Shown one piece after another: positions 36,790-48,905 of a stretch of DNA of 64,000 nucleotides (position 1 is its first letter; every line of letters begins with the position of its first letter). Made by a program: the position numbers and the translations under genes. Location of the stretch: assembly GCF_051020955.1 (NCBI RefSeq), contig NC_135018.1:13083439-13147438 (forward strand). The letters are read 5' to 3'. Origin of the DNA: Megalopta genalis. Its lineage: Eukaryota; Arthropoda; Insecta; Hymenoptera; Halictidae. The notes below the pieces were generated by a model, which saw only the letters and a program-made list of their open reading frames with translations, did not search any database and was not told where the DNA came from.

Positions 36790-38140
36790 TTTCTCTCCTT
36801 TTTCTTTGTTTATTCTTTTCTCCCGGGGGGATGCTGGTGGATGAACGAGCCGAGCGTACGCGGAATCTTAGACCATATGTATACCTATAGACCATATACA
36901 TGTATACTGTTAGACACGGTATGTGCATAGAGCGTGCATAGAAAAGCTAAGAATTCAATAAAACGAAGTTAACTCGCTGAAGATAGTACACCGTGACGTA
37001 GCGCGGAGGAAAAAGACGATCACTCAAAATGGCCGGCATGGCATCTGACGTCAAGATCAAATCTTAGATACGAAATAATTACAAATTGAACAGTATCAAC
37101 GTCTCAATGATACTTTAATTCTGCGAAATTATAATTCTCAAAGGCCGCATAATTTATAATTAATCAATCGATTTTGTTTTCTGAAAATTGAACATTATCG
37201 CATATTCGTTAATGTTGAATATTAAAACAGTTCCAACACGTTTATATATATATATATATATGATATATCATATATATATCATATTAGCGTAGCTTATACA
37301 TCCGGTCCACTGAGACGTCGCACGTGGCCAAGATGTACAAGCTATGCTAGTGCAATTCGATGAAGCAAAGATAACAGGCCACATGTGATGTCACATGGTG
37401 GAACAAGTCAATTTTAAAGTGACTGACACGGCAGACCGACCAACCAATAAGCATTTCGTAACGAAGAAGTGTAGATATGTAATTTAAATGTAATGCCAAT
37501 GTATGCAAATATTTCTTCTCTGAGCATTCGTGTAATTGCATTTTTATATTATTCATTTAAGCGGAAATAAGTTTTAAGAAAATAAATAGTCAAACACTCC
37601 TTACAAAATATTATTAGTATCTCAACATCGAATTCAAATAAATTTTGCAAAATTATAATTGCCAGAATATGTTATAACGAGTACCGAGTAAAATTATGAA
37701 GTATAAGAAAATATATACTTGTAAGGAATATTTATTATTTTCGATACTTTGTAAGTATATATTTTATTATACTTCATAAGTAGACATTAACTTTCACCTT
37801 TTAACAACATATTAAAAATCAATATCATATTAAAATTGTTTTACGAATTGAAGTTAAAAGGATACTTTTTCGAAGACGTTCGAAACAGCTTCGACACGGG
37901 AACTAGAAGTCACCAAATCAGCTGAATCGTGCATTTGAATCCTTTTTGAATCGCTGTAACAAGTCTATTGAAGCAAGAGGAGATTATTTTGATAATTTTG
38001 ACATTATTTTTGATATTTTTATTATTATTTTTCTGTATTTCGTTCCTATCGTGTCTCACTGGTCTAGTCTGAAAAATTAATTGTTGCACTGTGTATATGG
38101 TCCAAGCGCGGAATAACGATAGAAGGGCGTAGAGAAGAGA
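36789..38140. other. AT-rich non-coding stretch
   Basis: No exon seen. It holds a self-complementary TA tract (37242-37283, with ATATATCATATATATATCAT). Confidence 0.5.
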
Positions 38141-38670
38141 GAATCGGCGTGAGAAAGATAAGAAAGACCGCAGGATGGCGAAGACGAGGAAAAGAGAGAA
38201 CGGCGATGTCCGCACGACGCGACGCGACGGCATCAGAGATTGTGCAGGCGTTGTTACACACGCTTCCGAGCGTAAACGCACTCGCATAGTCGCATGCGGC
38301 GTAGATAGGTGCACCGCTCGGCATGCGGGTGCAGCGCGGACCGGCCACCCGTCGGACTCCGCCACACGCCGTTACAGATTGCCTGTTTACTCGACAAACC
38401 TTTTTTTCGCAGCCCCCTTGAGCCACCCCCGACCGGATACCCGCATGTTCCATCGCGGCGCACCGGCCAGCTCGACTCAGCTCCACTCGGCTCCGCTTCG
38501 CTCGGCTCGCGAATCCGCGCAAATAAACCGGCGTTTTATTGGCTTTCGTTTACGGCCGTCAGTTCTTTGCCGCTCTTTATCAGCCGCGTACCCTTCGACA
38601 CCTGCTACGTGCTCTCGCACGGTGCCGCGGCAGCCATGCGAATCCACGGTTGTTAACATTGTGTAGCGAT
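38140..38670. other. CpG-rich block
   Basis: Four long open frames overlap on both strands, rich in Arg, Ser, Ala and Pro, with none conserved. The pattern is that of CpG-rich non-coding DNA. Confidence 0.4.
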
Positions 38671-38974
38671 CGCCAGAGCTGGGCAAAACGTAATCGGAAA
38701 TATCATCAATAGTTCTGATCACAATCGCTTCTGTATTAACTCTCGCAACGCGGTGGCTGAGTCAATTTTCACCCAGAGTATTTATATCGTTCACTTGATT
38801 ATTCGGTTTTCGCCAATTAAATCAAGTAAATCGCTGTTACATTAAGAACAACAGAAAAGCTGATGAGTCTGCAAGAAATATCTTCAAAAATATGTTTGGA
38901 AAAGTTGCTGAATAAAGTTCAGAATTGTTATAAACATCGTCGGTAGAACAGCTGTGCCGTCCGAGGATTATAAT

Positions 38975-39184
38975 GTCTAGACTGCGGATTTTATGCATTT
39001 CTAGCAGAACTAGATAAACGAAACGCAGAGTATTGAGGACATAAGAACAGTTTAAAGATACTGTTGCATTACTTTTACTCTATTAACATCATTAAAGAAG
39101 GATATACTTTTTTTTATCTAACTTCTGTTTTATGTAACGGACGAGGAAAATTTTTAATTTGCATAAAGACCCGCAATCTGTTAA
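38975..39184. repeat. Complete copy of the GCGGAT terminal-inverted-repeat family
   Basis: The left end is CTAGACTGCGGATTTTATGC and the right end TTTGCATAAAGACCCGCAAT, which are near reverse complements. Internal sequence is non-coding. A fragment of another copy starts immediately after it (39188-39222, CCAGACTGTCGATTTTATGC), with TTAATG-like bases between them. Confidence 0.75.
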
Positions 39185-39224
39185 TGACCAGACTGTCGAT
39201 TTTATGCATTTATGACAAAATTTG

Positions 39225-42200
39225 GTGCAATAATTTGCAATTTATAATACAAAAAAATTTAACAGAGATTGTCTGTTAAAGGTTCATTAGTAACAAAAAG
39301 AAGGATTTATATATTTATTATATTTTATTTATTATTTTTTACTTGCTATTTTTTACTTATTATTTTTTACTTATTATTATTTATTTATGTGAGAAAAAAG
39401 AAATGTTAGGATAGATTTTGTTCAAAATAGGATTGACAGCCAATGTATTAAAAGAACTTAAAACTGTCAATTTTTATTTTACTAAAGTGGTTAAGGGAAG
39501 AAGTTAGAAATCCGTAGTATTAGTATCCAGCACGCATAATGTTAATTAAGGGGTCGTCGAATTTACTGTGTATAGTCTTCACCGCCAGGCGATTCGATAT
39601 TTAACATGGACGTTCGAACAGATTTTATAGTTCTTACCTTACATTTACTTTAAGAAAACCTCTAGTAGGGGACGTAAATTATTATTTAATACCAGTATTC
39701 CTAAATTGCTGTGTTTAAGGGATTACTTTATTTCACAGTCTGTTAATGCTCTAGAAACACGCTAATCTTCATGCCGGCCTCCGGTTAATGCACCTCTCTC
39801 GCGTTTGCTATCCAATGCGTATTAAATAGAGGATAGCAGTTTGAACATTTGTCGCAAGGTTCTGAAATAAAAATTATTGTAGCATAATAGAGTCAGTTAC
39901 GTCTTGTTTTATTGCTTCCATTCTTTTATGCAATTTTATTTCTCTCTGACGATTAAATATCAAGTTGTCTCAAAGAATTTCGTTTTGTAAGAGTTTAAGA
40001 AAAAAACCATTCGATTCACTATTTTGCCAATAAAAATATGTCAAACAGAAACTATCAGAGAAATGCCATAAAGTTCCTCTTTTTTACCCTATACATTAAA
40101 AAATCATCGAAACAATTTTCCGAACGATGCAATGTATACTTGATAAATAGTTATTTAATAATCTTCTAAGAATTGACAATTATCTCAAGCGATTATAATC
40201 GTGAATTAATAAGTAATCCTGTGTATCCTCTTTTCTTTCGCTGTTCATTGATTTTCTGTGTCCTTTGAAGTTTCCATTAGTTACCGACAAGTGAGATCGA
40301 ACGAAATCAGAAATCTACAAACGAGAATTCAAGAAATTTTTTCTTGAAAAATTCCAATTGCAACGTACAAATTGTGTTTGGCATTAATTGCCAGATGCAG
40401 AAGATACACAGACATTTATTTCCTTCGTCAATAATTTCGATAAGTTTTAAATGTTTGATCCTTTATTTGTTTCGAGTATATTTAAATTCTACTGTTCTCC
40501 ATTCGATCTTCTCATCATCCATTGAAAAATCCGCAGTCCAATAACGAGTCTGGTCGAAATTAGAAATTCAGAAGCAATGATATCCTTTTGCAACAGATTT
40601 ATCATTTAGACTTAAGATAATTGATAACAGCGGCAGAAGCAGCTTCGTTTGGGTACATCACGCTGATCCAGGAGCGTATTAATAAGCCCGCCGCGGGTAC
40701 GATAATTAACTTCTCCCGATTCCTCCGAATTTAAGTTTCGACAGTGGCGGCGGCAACGGTAAAACTGGTCTGCCCGCTTTACATAATGCCTAGTTAAACC
40801 GCGCCACGGTGCACCTTGCACACGGAAACTCATATCCGGGGTTTAATGGGACCGCGTCTGATCCGGATGAGCGAAAATCCGGATGAACCGCGGATCCCCG
40901 GCCCGCTAATTCGAGCCGCCGCTAAATACCATTTAAACGTGCCGTTTCCCTCGATCGGCGAGAGTCAATTCACCGCGTAATGCGGAAAGGAAACAAAATC
41001 GGCCTCTGCCAAATTAATCCTGCAGACGCGACACGCCGACACAATGGATGTGTCCACACTTTTCGTCCGAGTCTGGTCGGACCATGCATTGCCATCCATG
41101 ACAATACCGAACGAAATACTCGCAGTCTCTGGACAAAACGTTTGTTTATCGCCGGTTACGGATTTTTATGCGAAATAAACATTTTCTTGAATTGGCACAT
41201 AAGCACGATGTATAGAAAAAGAAACGTTTTATGAATAAATTGCTGATTTCTATTTTTCTTTTAAATTATGTTTACTTATAAACATGCAAGATTTTAATGT
41301 AGTAAATATTTTTCAATCGATGCTAGAGCGATTAAGTAGTATGTCTTGTCACAATTTTGAAGAAATGCTTGCCGAATATTTTCGTATAAATTTGTTATTA
41401 ACATGATTTACGTCGTACAAAACGTGTATTATATAGTTATTGTTGCTCACCATGATTTCACACAAAATGGGATAAAAATATGAAATAAAAAGAATATAAG
41501 ATCATGGAAATATACATAGTATAAATTTGATTTATTATATTTAAATTGTAGTCACTGCACATGTGTGTGTATATTTTTCATCGCTTTCTTTCTCATTTCT
41601 TTCTTAGGGTCTAAGCTGATTAATTGTCTTACACTATTTTGCTGGCTCATTACTAAAATTATGTAACAGAATAACAGAATGTATCTTTACTGTTAAAATA
41701 TGATAACCAGATGATATCAAAAGATGAACAACTGAGCTTGAAATATCCTGGACACATTTTGACAAAACGCACGTACATTTAATTCCGTAATTTCGCTTTC
41801 GTATAAAATTTTCAGTGAGAACTGCAATTAAAGATCATTGTAAAAATTCTAAAAGTAAGACTGTTACGGGAGTAAATGGGATTTCTATAAAAAATAGACG
41901 TCGTGGAGTATTACGTAGCGAAGGAACAAACCAGTGATTCATCAGAAGTATCGGTCGGCAGTCGCGATGACCGATCTACAGCCTGGAAACGTCGGTTGGC
42001 ATGCAGTTAATTGGACTAAAGATCGGGCCGTTTAATCGTTTAATCAATTATCTCATCAAAGGAGCCAAAGGAGGCTCCGGATCGGTCTGAACAACGTCGA
42101 CGATGCTCTTTCTGTGTCTCCCGTTGCTCCCGTCCCCGTTTGCCACGGATCGGGCGCGGGCCGGGCGGTTCGGGCTCGTCGATACGAGTCAGAGCCGGCT

Positions 42201-44400
42201 GGTGCTGGTTGTAATTAATAGATCTCTCGTTGTACATATTTGTATGCCGGGTCTGGCCGATTGTTCGGACAATGTATGCTGTGCCGGCGTATAACGCACA
42301 CCTCGTCTAGACCGATCGACCGCTCTCCTGGCTCCGAATTCCTAGCCCCGAATAACGTTACCGACACCGCCGACATACACCGACGCCTATACAGGGTGTT
42401 CGACCGCGTGTACCGATAAATTGACTCGCGTTCCCGAAAGTAGTACACCTCGAATCGTTTCGTTTATTCCGCGAAGACTCGCCAGCTTTTGCACTTCGTC
42501 ACCACGAAACGCGATAGTTATCGAACTTTCGTCTTGGAAGGCAGCAAGTTTATTTCCTTGATCTCCGAAATTGATATTTTTTAAATTAAACTATTTTCTC
42601 AACATTTCATTCGCGACGAATACTGCAATTTAGGTGCGAAGAGCACCGATTGATTGCTTGGAATTGGACATACGCAATGGAAAATGCTTCTTTCGAGTGA
42701 GTCAGATTGTTCAATGAAACAAGTAAAACCTGATCGAGTATAGCGAAATGATCGTTTAAACGGTTAGTTTAAATCAACGTACTTAGATACTTTTATATTT
42801 AGAATTCACTATTTGTTATAACATTACAAACAAACAATTAACATTCGAAATGTCTTTCCACGATCGTGATGTCGTCAATAAAAATGCGTGAGTTACTGTA
42901 TGTTGTATGCTGCATCAAGCTTCACAAATTAGTTTCAATGAGTCCGATCCCAGACAGGAACTATAAATGCATACTTATCTATCTGTATAAAAAGAATGTA
43001 TCACATTCAGACTTTGTTTCAAAGGTTTCCGGCGATGGTGACAACTCCTGCTGGGATAATTCTATCCATCAAACCAATATCAAAGCAAATTATACAAAAA
43101 GTACGTTTTCCAGACGAGTTCCAAACGAGTTTAGCAACATATAAAGCGCCATAACTGGACTACGGAACTTCATGCAAAGTAAAAATGTTCTGCATCTGTT
43201 GCAGCGAACAGAAATTTCGTTTTTTTTTATCACTGCGATGAGATGAAGATGGTGTATTTGAAAATCCTTACATTATTTTAATTTACATCCGCTCATTTTC
43301 GTCACGAATGCACGAAGTTCATAGTCTGGTCATAAGTTTTCGATTTCCAAGTTCCTTCTTCGCTTGTCGTACCATTTTCTTCAAAGATGAAACGGATGGT
43401 CTCTCTTCTATGTTATATTTATTGTGTGCCTGCTTCAATGCTTAAATATTGATAAGAAGTGACTAGAATTTTATTTCGACTTAAGAGAACGGAACGTTCA
43501 TTTCTTAACAGGTTATTATTAAAGATAAATTGCTTCTTTTAACGCTAGTTTTCTATCAGTTTATGAAAGTAACAATAAGACATTTATTCTGTTTTTGAAC
43601 GAGTGTCAATGTAATATTTACCGCAAGTAACATATATTGAATAAGCAAGTATTTTTTAATAATTATTGAGTAAATGAAAAAATTAGTGACCTGTAATTTC
43701 GATGAGTTCCGTAAATCTACGTAACAATTTCTACGAAGAAAGAAGACAACTTATATTTATTGCGTGTTTACGTTTACTTAAATGTTTAACGCTAGAACTA
43801 GTGCCCTAAACGTGACTATATTTTTTTAAATGACGATTACAAGATTGAATTTATTTAAACATCCTACGATTTATATTATAACATATGCATGGATGAAAAC
43901 GTTGATATAAAAATCTCTGACAAAAAACGTTTTTATCGTATCAGTAATTGTCAAAGAAAAAATCGGAAACCAGTCACCGTGACTGGTTTTGCAGTTTCAA
44001 TGTTAAATGCTGATAACAAAAAATCAGAATTTTATTCAGACTAAAATGAACGGAATAGCATGCATACTTAACAGGTTATTACTAGAAGTCTCCGTCACGT
44101 GTCAGACTCGTCAAAGTATGCCAAGAGGTTAATAACTTCGATAAGTTGCAAGTAATGCAACAATGTTATGAAATTCTTATGCCTTCGCAGTCCAGTTATT
44201 ATTGGAAATTTCCGTCACGAGCCAGACTCACGAATGTACAGAACTTTTCTTAACTCTATGATCGAATTTACGAACGGTACCACTGGTGAACAAAAAAACC
44301 CGTCTAATCTCTGTCGAAACGAAAGCAGAGGCGACCGTGCAACAGGGTCGTTCCGAATCTACAGTTTTCCCATTATTTCGGCGAATCATCCCTTAAAACG
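39225..44400. other. Non-coding stretch
   Basis: AT-rich with GC-rich patches at about 40620-40980 and 42050-42460; no coding exon could be supported. It includes a small GCGGAT fragment (40524-40545), and a perfect palindrome at 43967-43989. Confidence 0.5.
43967..43989. repeat. Perfect 11-bp-arm palindrome
   Basis: AAACCAGTCAC, one spacer base, then GTGACTGGTTT. It may mark the end or core of a short palindromic repeat; related GTCACG-containing sequences occur at 44094 and 44214. Confidence 0.8.
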
Positions 44401-44790
44401 TTTTCCACACGTAGTGGAACACCCTGTATACTCGCGGGCCGGTCTGCCTGCGTGCACACACCGCTGGACAGACTGTTAAACCGACGACGTGGTTACGCGC
44501 GCACGTGTGCGGCCCGCCTGTGTGCACAGCATTATGCGCTCGCGTCCGGTTCCTCCTCGCTGAGCTCCGGTTAATTTCGTTCCGTCTCTACGTGTCTCCC
44601 TGGGGTATCGCAGTATGGCGGAACCCGCTTCTGGGACTCGAGCGCAGCCGACGCCGACGTCTATTATTCGTTTTTTACATCGGCATTTCTCGCTAATCTA
44701 CGCCGCGTTACTTTTTTGCCTGGCCGGTCGTCCGCTCTCTCTCTCTCCCTCTCTCTTTCTTTCGTTCGTCTCTCCCATTCACTCTTGTTC

Positions 44791-44849
<59 letters not shown>

Positions 44850-45000
44850 ACAGTCGCAGCGTCATCGGGCTGCGTTCAGCCGGATCGCGATTTTATAGGG
44901 ATACTTTTTCCTACGTCGCTCGACCGACGATTATTCTCAGCTTTCGTTTTTCGCGGCTCCGCGTCGCGGCTAGACGTTAACAGGTTTCTCCGTGCGCGGG
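44400..45000. other. CpG-rich block with (CT)n tract
   Basis: Open frames here are artefacts of the CT run (44794-44848) and of high CpG. No conserved coding segment. Confidence 0.45.
44794..44848. repeat. (CT)n microsatellite
   Basis: An almost pure CT tract of about 55 bases with one TTT interruption near the end. Confidence 0.95.
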
Positions 45001-45585
45001 TCATCGGCTGCTTTGGGATCCAGATCGATGCGCAGTCCGCAATCGTCGATCCATTCGGTTTTGTCCGGAAAGAATCGTCTTGTTGGGAGAGATTTTGTTC
45101 TTGTCGAGAGGCGATGACTTTGTTTTGTGTGTAATTGCGAGATCGTGTCGTCTGTCCAATGAATCGACACTAGAGAGTGGTATTTTAGACTGCGTTACTC
45201 GGTCTTGTCCCACTATATTGTGACACTTTTGGTGGGAGAAACGATACGTACGAAATTTGGAAGCAATTGGAGAACGTAATCATTCGCGTTAAAAACGGGT
45301 TCACGGAATCTGTCAAAACGGCGGGTCACTAATTTTTTCATTTTCGATTACTCAGATTGTAAAGATACATTTATTAGTTATTTATTCGATATACACTACC
45401 GGCCAAAAGTTTGGAATCGCTACGAGTTTGCAGGAAAATCGGATATATTTGCAGTCGAATGATGACTCTGAGACACCGTTACAAATTGTTACATAAAACA
45501 GCAGACGGATTTTACCAGTGACATTGTATTAATTTCAGCTTATTCAATTCGTTAAGGGAACACAGAAATTGCTACTTGATTTCTG

Positions 45586-45645
45586 TGCCTTGCAATCGAC
45601 GTAAACAATTCTTATTTTTCATTAAGATCCGCAATCTAATAATAA
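45586..45645 (-). repeat. Fragment of the GCGGAT repeat family
   Basis: Read on the - strand it is TTAGATTGCGGATCTTAATG ... AAGAATTGTTTACG ... GATTGCAAGG, matching the same end of copies at 63674, 30206 and 58928. Confidence 0.6.
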
Positions 45646-45988
45646 CTAGCGCTGATAAAAAATATTGCAAGTTAATAGTAAAATTTATTAACGAATCTGC
45701 CTCGACATAGAACTACAAATGTTACCTAGTCAAATCGGATATCTTTAGGATATCTATTCTTTAATCAGGAGTATTTTAAGACGCGGACAGTGTTATTGCA
45801 GCTTTCATAAGGAAGAGACCAAAAGATTAATGCCGATCACTGTAGGTATCACTTTTCTCCAATAACATCCGAATCGCGTAACGTGCGAGTGAGGATAGCT
45901 AGGCACACAGACCTTGTTGAGATCTCTGTAATTCTTTCGTTCCATGGATTAATTTCCAAAAGCTATGATCGAACAAAACTAACATATA

Positions 45989-46577
45989 CAGGGCGAGTCT
46001 CGCAACATAATGACATCAAATAACTCATAAAATATTCGTTGTAAGAAAAAATGTTTCACACAGAAGTTGCATGGTTTACAGGGTAACATATAATTCTGTA
46101 ATCAGTTTTACGTTATCTTGCTTATTTATCAAGATACGAAGATCGCCATCAATTTTTTTAATGGAATGGTTTATATTTCTTCCCGACTTTGGAAAAAGCG
46201 TCAAATTCTACGCAGAAAAGTATTATACCAATTAGGATATAAAATAAACAGTTAGTGAAATATTAGCAAAAATAAATTATGTTTTATTAGAAGAGACTTA
46301 TCAACGAAAAGATTAATCAACGTGACTGGTGTTCGTAATTATTTGATCAATATATCAGCAATTTTACGTAGAATTTAATACTTGATCCGTATTCGGGAAG
46401 AAATACAAGCGATTCGATGTAAAAAATTGGAGGCGATCTTCATGTTTTGGTAAACGAGCAAAATCACGTAATGCTGGTTTCAATAACATATGCCCCCCTC
46501 CCCTGTAAATCGTGCAACTTCTATCCAACTATTTTATGAGTTTTTTTGATGTCGTCATGTTACAAGACTCACCCTGT
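45989..46577. repeat. Foldback transposon-like element of about 590 bp with very long terminal inverted repeats
   Basis: The left end (CAGGGCGAGTCTCGCAACAT) and the reverse-complemented right end (CAGGGTGAGTCTTGTAACAT) match. Matching continues inward through CATAAAATA, AGAAGTTGCA, TTTACAGGG, GAAGATCGCC and TTTCTTCCCG to about 230 bases per arm. The arms meet near 46285. No transposase frame is present, so it is non-autonomous. The CAGGGTG ends recall insect DNA transposons, but the superfamily is not assigned. Confidence 0.85.
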
Positions 46578-46859
46578 GTACATGATACAAAAATAGTACG
46601 TATCGACTAGAATAAATTGCCACGTATTGTCTACTTCAGACGGACAAACGACTTCATTTTCAAACAACAATATTTTCTACAAAATACGAAACTACGTTCG
46701 ACAAAATGCAGATCGGACGGAAAAGACCCAAAGAACGCCAATCTTTGCATGTCGCGAACCAAATTGCAACAGCGAACACGTTGCATTTCGGTGCTACATG
46801 CGCTGGTCACACGGGGACCCAGTAATTACAATTAGGGGTTGATCGCTAGACCATCCAGG

Positions 46860-47383
46860 CCTTTCATTAGCGCGCCGCGGGTGCATCAGCGGGAAGAAGA
46901 ATAAGCGATGTTCAGAGCTGTCTGGCGAGGATCTACGGGATCGCGATCAATCAGTTCGGAAATTTAAAAACCGATGCCCCCGTTGCCGGGAGGGCTCTGC
47001 TCTCCTGCCGGCGCGATTATTCCTGGCTAGATACGCCGCTGAAACCTCGTCTCGTCGGAGGCTGCATATCCTAGTGGTAGTCGAAGTAGAACCGACGTAT
47101 CGCCGGCACGCACCACACGTGATACGTCGGTTCTCCTATCGTCGCCAGACGGCTTCCGTCTGGGTAAACACACCGACGCACCGAGGCAGTCTGGCTGGCA
47201 GGGCTTACCGACTACCTAGGGACATCCATCACAGGATTATCGCGCAACCATGCTCGCGCGCGGTCAGGACGTGCGGCGGGCCTCTCATCCTCTCTCTCTC
47301 TCTCTCTCTCTCCCTCTCTCTCCCTCTCTCTCTCTCAGTCTCTCTGTCTCTTGCTGTCGTTCTGTCTCAGTCTTTCTCTGCTG

Positions 47384-47438
<55 letters not shown>

Positions 47439-47487
47439 CCAGTCTCTCTGTCTCTTGCTGTCGTTCTGTCTCAGTCTTTCTCTGCTG

Positions 47488-47527
<40 letters not shown>

Positions 47528-47900
47528 CTCTCTGTGTTTCTATCCCAGTCTCTCTCTCTCTCCCAGTTTCTCTCTCAGTTACCCTCTCCGTCTATCCCGC
47601 CTTGTCTGCTCTCCATAAAGCCGCCAAAGCGTGCATGTGCAAGTGGCCGAATGCTACACGTAAGACCCATGTCTGCCCGGTCGTCTGTACGCCGACGCGC
47701 CGATGAATCGGCGTACGCGTACGCATTCAAACTCGTCGAGAATTGACCGATGAAGTAGTTGAAGAGACCGGCTCGGGGGACCAGGGAAGGTTAAGGACGT
47801 GGAATCAAAGGTGGTGACTGGGGACGTGTAGGAAGAGGGCACCGAAATGGGATTGGGAATCGTACGAGGATCCTCGGGGATTTTTCAAGACGATCTCCGA
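46860..47900. other. GC-rich block around a large (CT)n array
   Basis: Outside the CT array this is CpG-rich single-copy-looking DNA, with a segment (47611-47660) duplicated at 50256-50310. Open frames over 200 codons long in the array encode only Ser/Leu and are not genes. Confidence 0.5.
47288..47578. repeat. Compound (CT)n array with a 104-bp higher-order repeat
   Basis: Long CT runs are interrupted by a motif including CTTGCTGTCGTTCTGTCTCA and CTGCTGCAG, present twice with a spacing of 104 bases (from 47336 and from 47440). A block made of CT run plus interruption was therefore duplicated as a unit. Confidence 0.9.
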
Positions 47901-48556
47901 TGTGGGGATCGTGTTCGGGGGTAGAAGTACGATACCGATTCCTGTATCCTGATCTATCGTTATGTCGGTACCCATTATTTTTGGCGATGCACAGTCAGGT
48001 TGTTAGACTTTGCGGTTTCAGTAAATACGTATTTCGTGGCTGGAATGTACAGTGCGTTTCAGGGTGAAGCCGGCGAACATAAATTTCGTAAATTTCAGTC
48101 GAAATCAAAAATAAATTTCGAACGATATATATGTAATAATTACAACCGTCTCTTGAGGTATAAGTAGAACTATTTTCTTTTTTTTATTAATGCGCGTGGT
48201 AAGCCTGCATTATTTCAATAGCATGCATTACTGAGTACTACAACTTCAGTAGTAAATATCTCTTGACGAAAGCATCTGCGTACACACTTTCGGAGACAAA
48301 ATTTGCCGTTTTATGGTCCTAAATTCATGTCTAAAGTTTGTCGATTGTAAGCCTGAAACACCTTGTATAATGAATAAGCTTGTAGCAGAAGAAGGTAGGA
48401 ATTTGGAGCAAGTTTGCTGTTCGTCCATGAGGACGTATAGGAATTTTGAAGACAAATGGGTTTTGTAACGATTTGCAGAGCTTTTGTACTTTTTCCTGAA
48501 ACTGAGTTTTAGTGAGAAACTTTTAGTTTCGATTTAGTTTATCTGCTGCAAATCTA

Positions 48557-48618
48557 TTAACCAGTTAGTTTGTTTGTTTTTTGACGTATACTCGTCAAAA
48601 ACAGATAGCTGGTTCAAT
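48557..48618. repeat. Short palindromic repeat, TATACTCGTC family, copy 1
   Basis: It begins TTAACCAGTTAGTTTG, has TTGACGTATACTCGTCAA in the middle and ends AGCTGGTT, the complement of the start. Related copies lie at 50611-50753 and 55624-55721. Confidence 0.75.
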
Positions 48619-48744
48619 TAAGTAAATAAATGAATGTTGCTAATAAAATTTAAAAATAAAACAGTCATTTCATTACAACTTAATTCTATATTACAACAGT
48701 TATACATGCACTTTTCAATGAGACTACAATAACTAACTGGTTAA

Positions 48745-48905
48745 TAGTTATCTCAACGAGTTGTATGGTAATCTCAACGAATGTATATTATAGTTATTTC
48801 AATGATTGTATACTATAATTATCTCAGCAAATGTTTTCTACAATCATCTCAGCAATTGTATTCTAAAGTCATCTCAATGTATCTATTCTATAGTTGTTTC
48901 AAAAA
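48745..48905. repeat. Minisatellite with period of about 25 bp
   Basis: Degenerate repeats of ATCTCAACGAATGTATTCTA plus a few bases occur about six times. Two more units lie separately at 49813-49863. Confidence 0.75.

Noticed and set aside
38064..38666. Four overlapping open frames of 115-163 codons
   Set aside because: Arg/Ser/Ala-rich translations of a CpG-rich block; the frames exclude one another and none resembles a known protein.
47074..47746. Open frames of 120-210 codons on the + strand
   Set aside because: They are almost entirely Ser/Leu from translating (CT)n; all three frames are open for the same reason. No domain or start context supports a gene.
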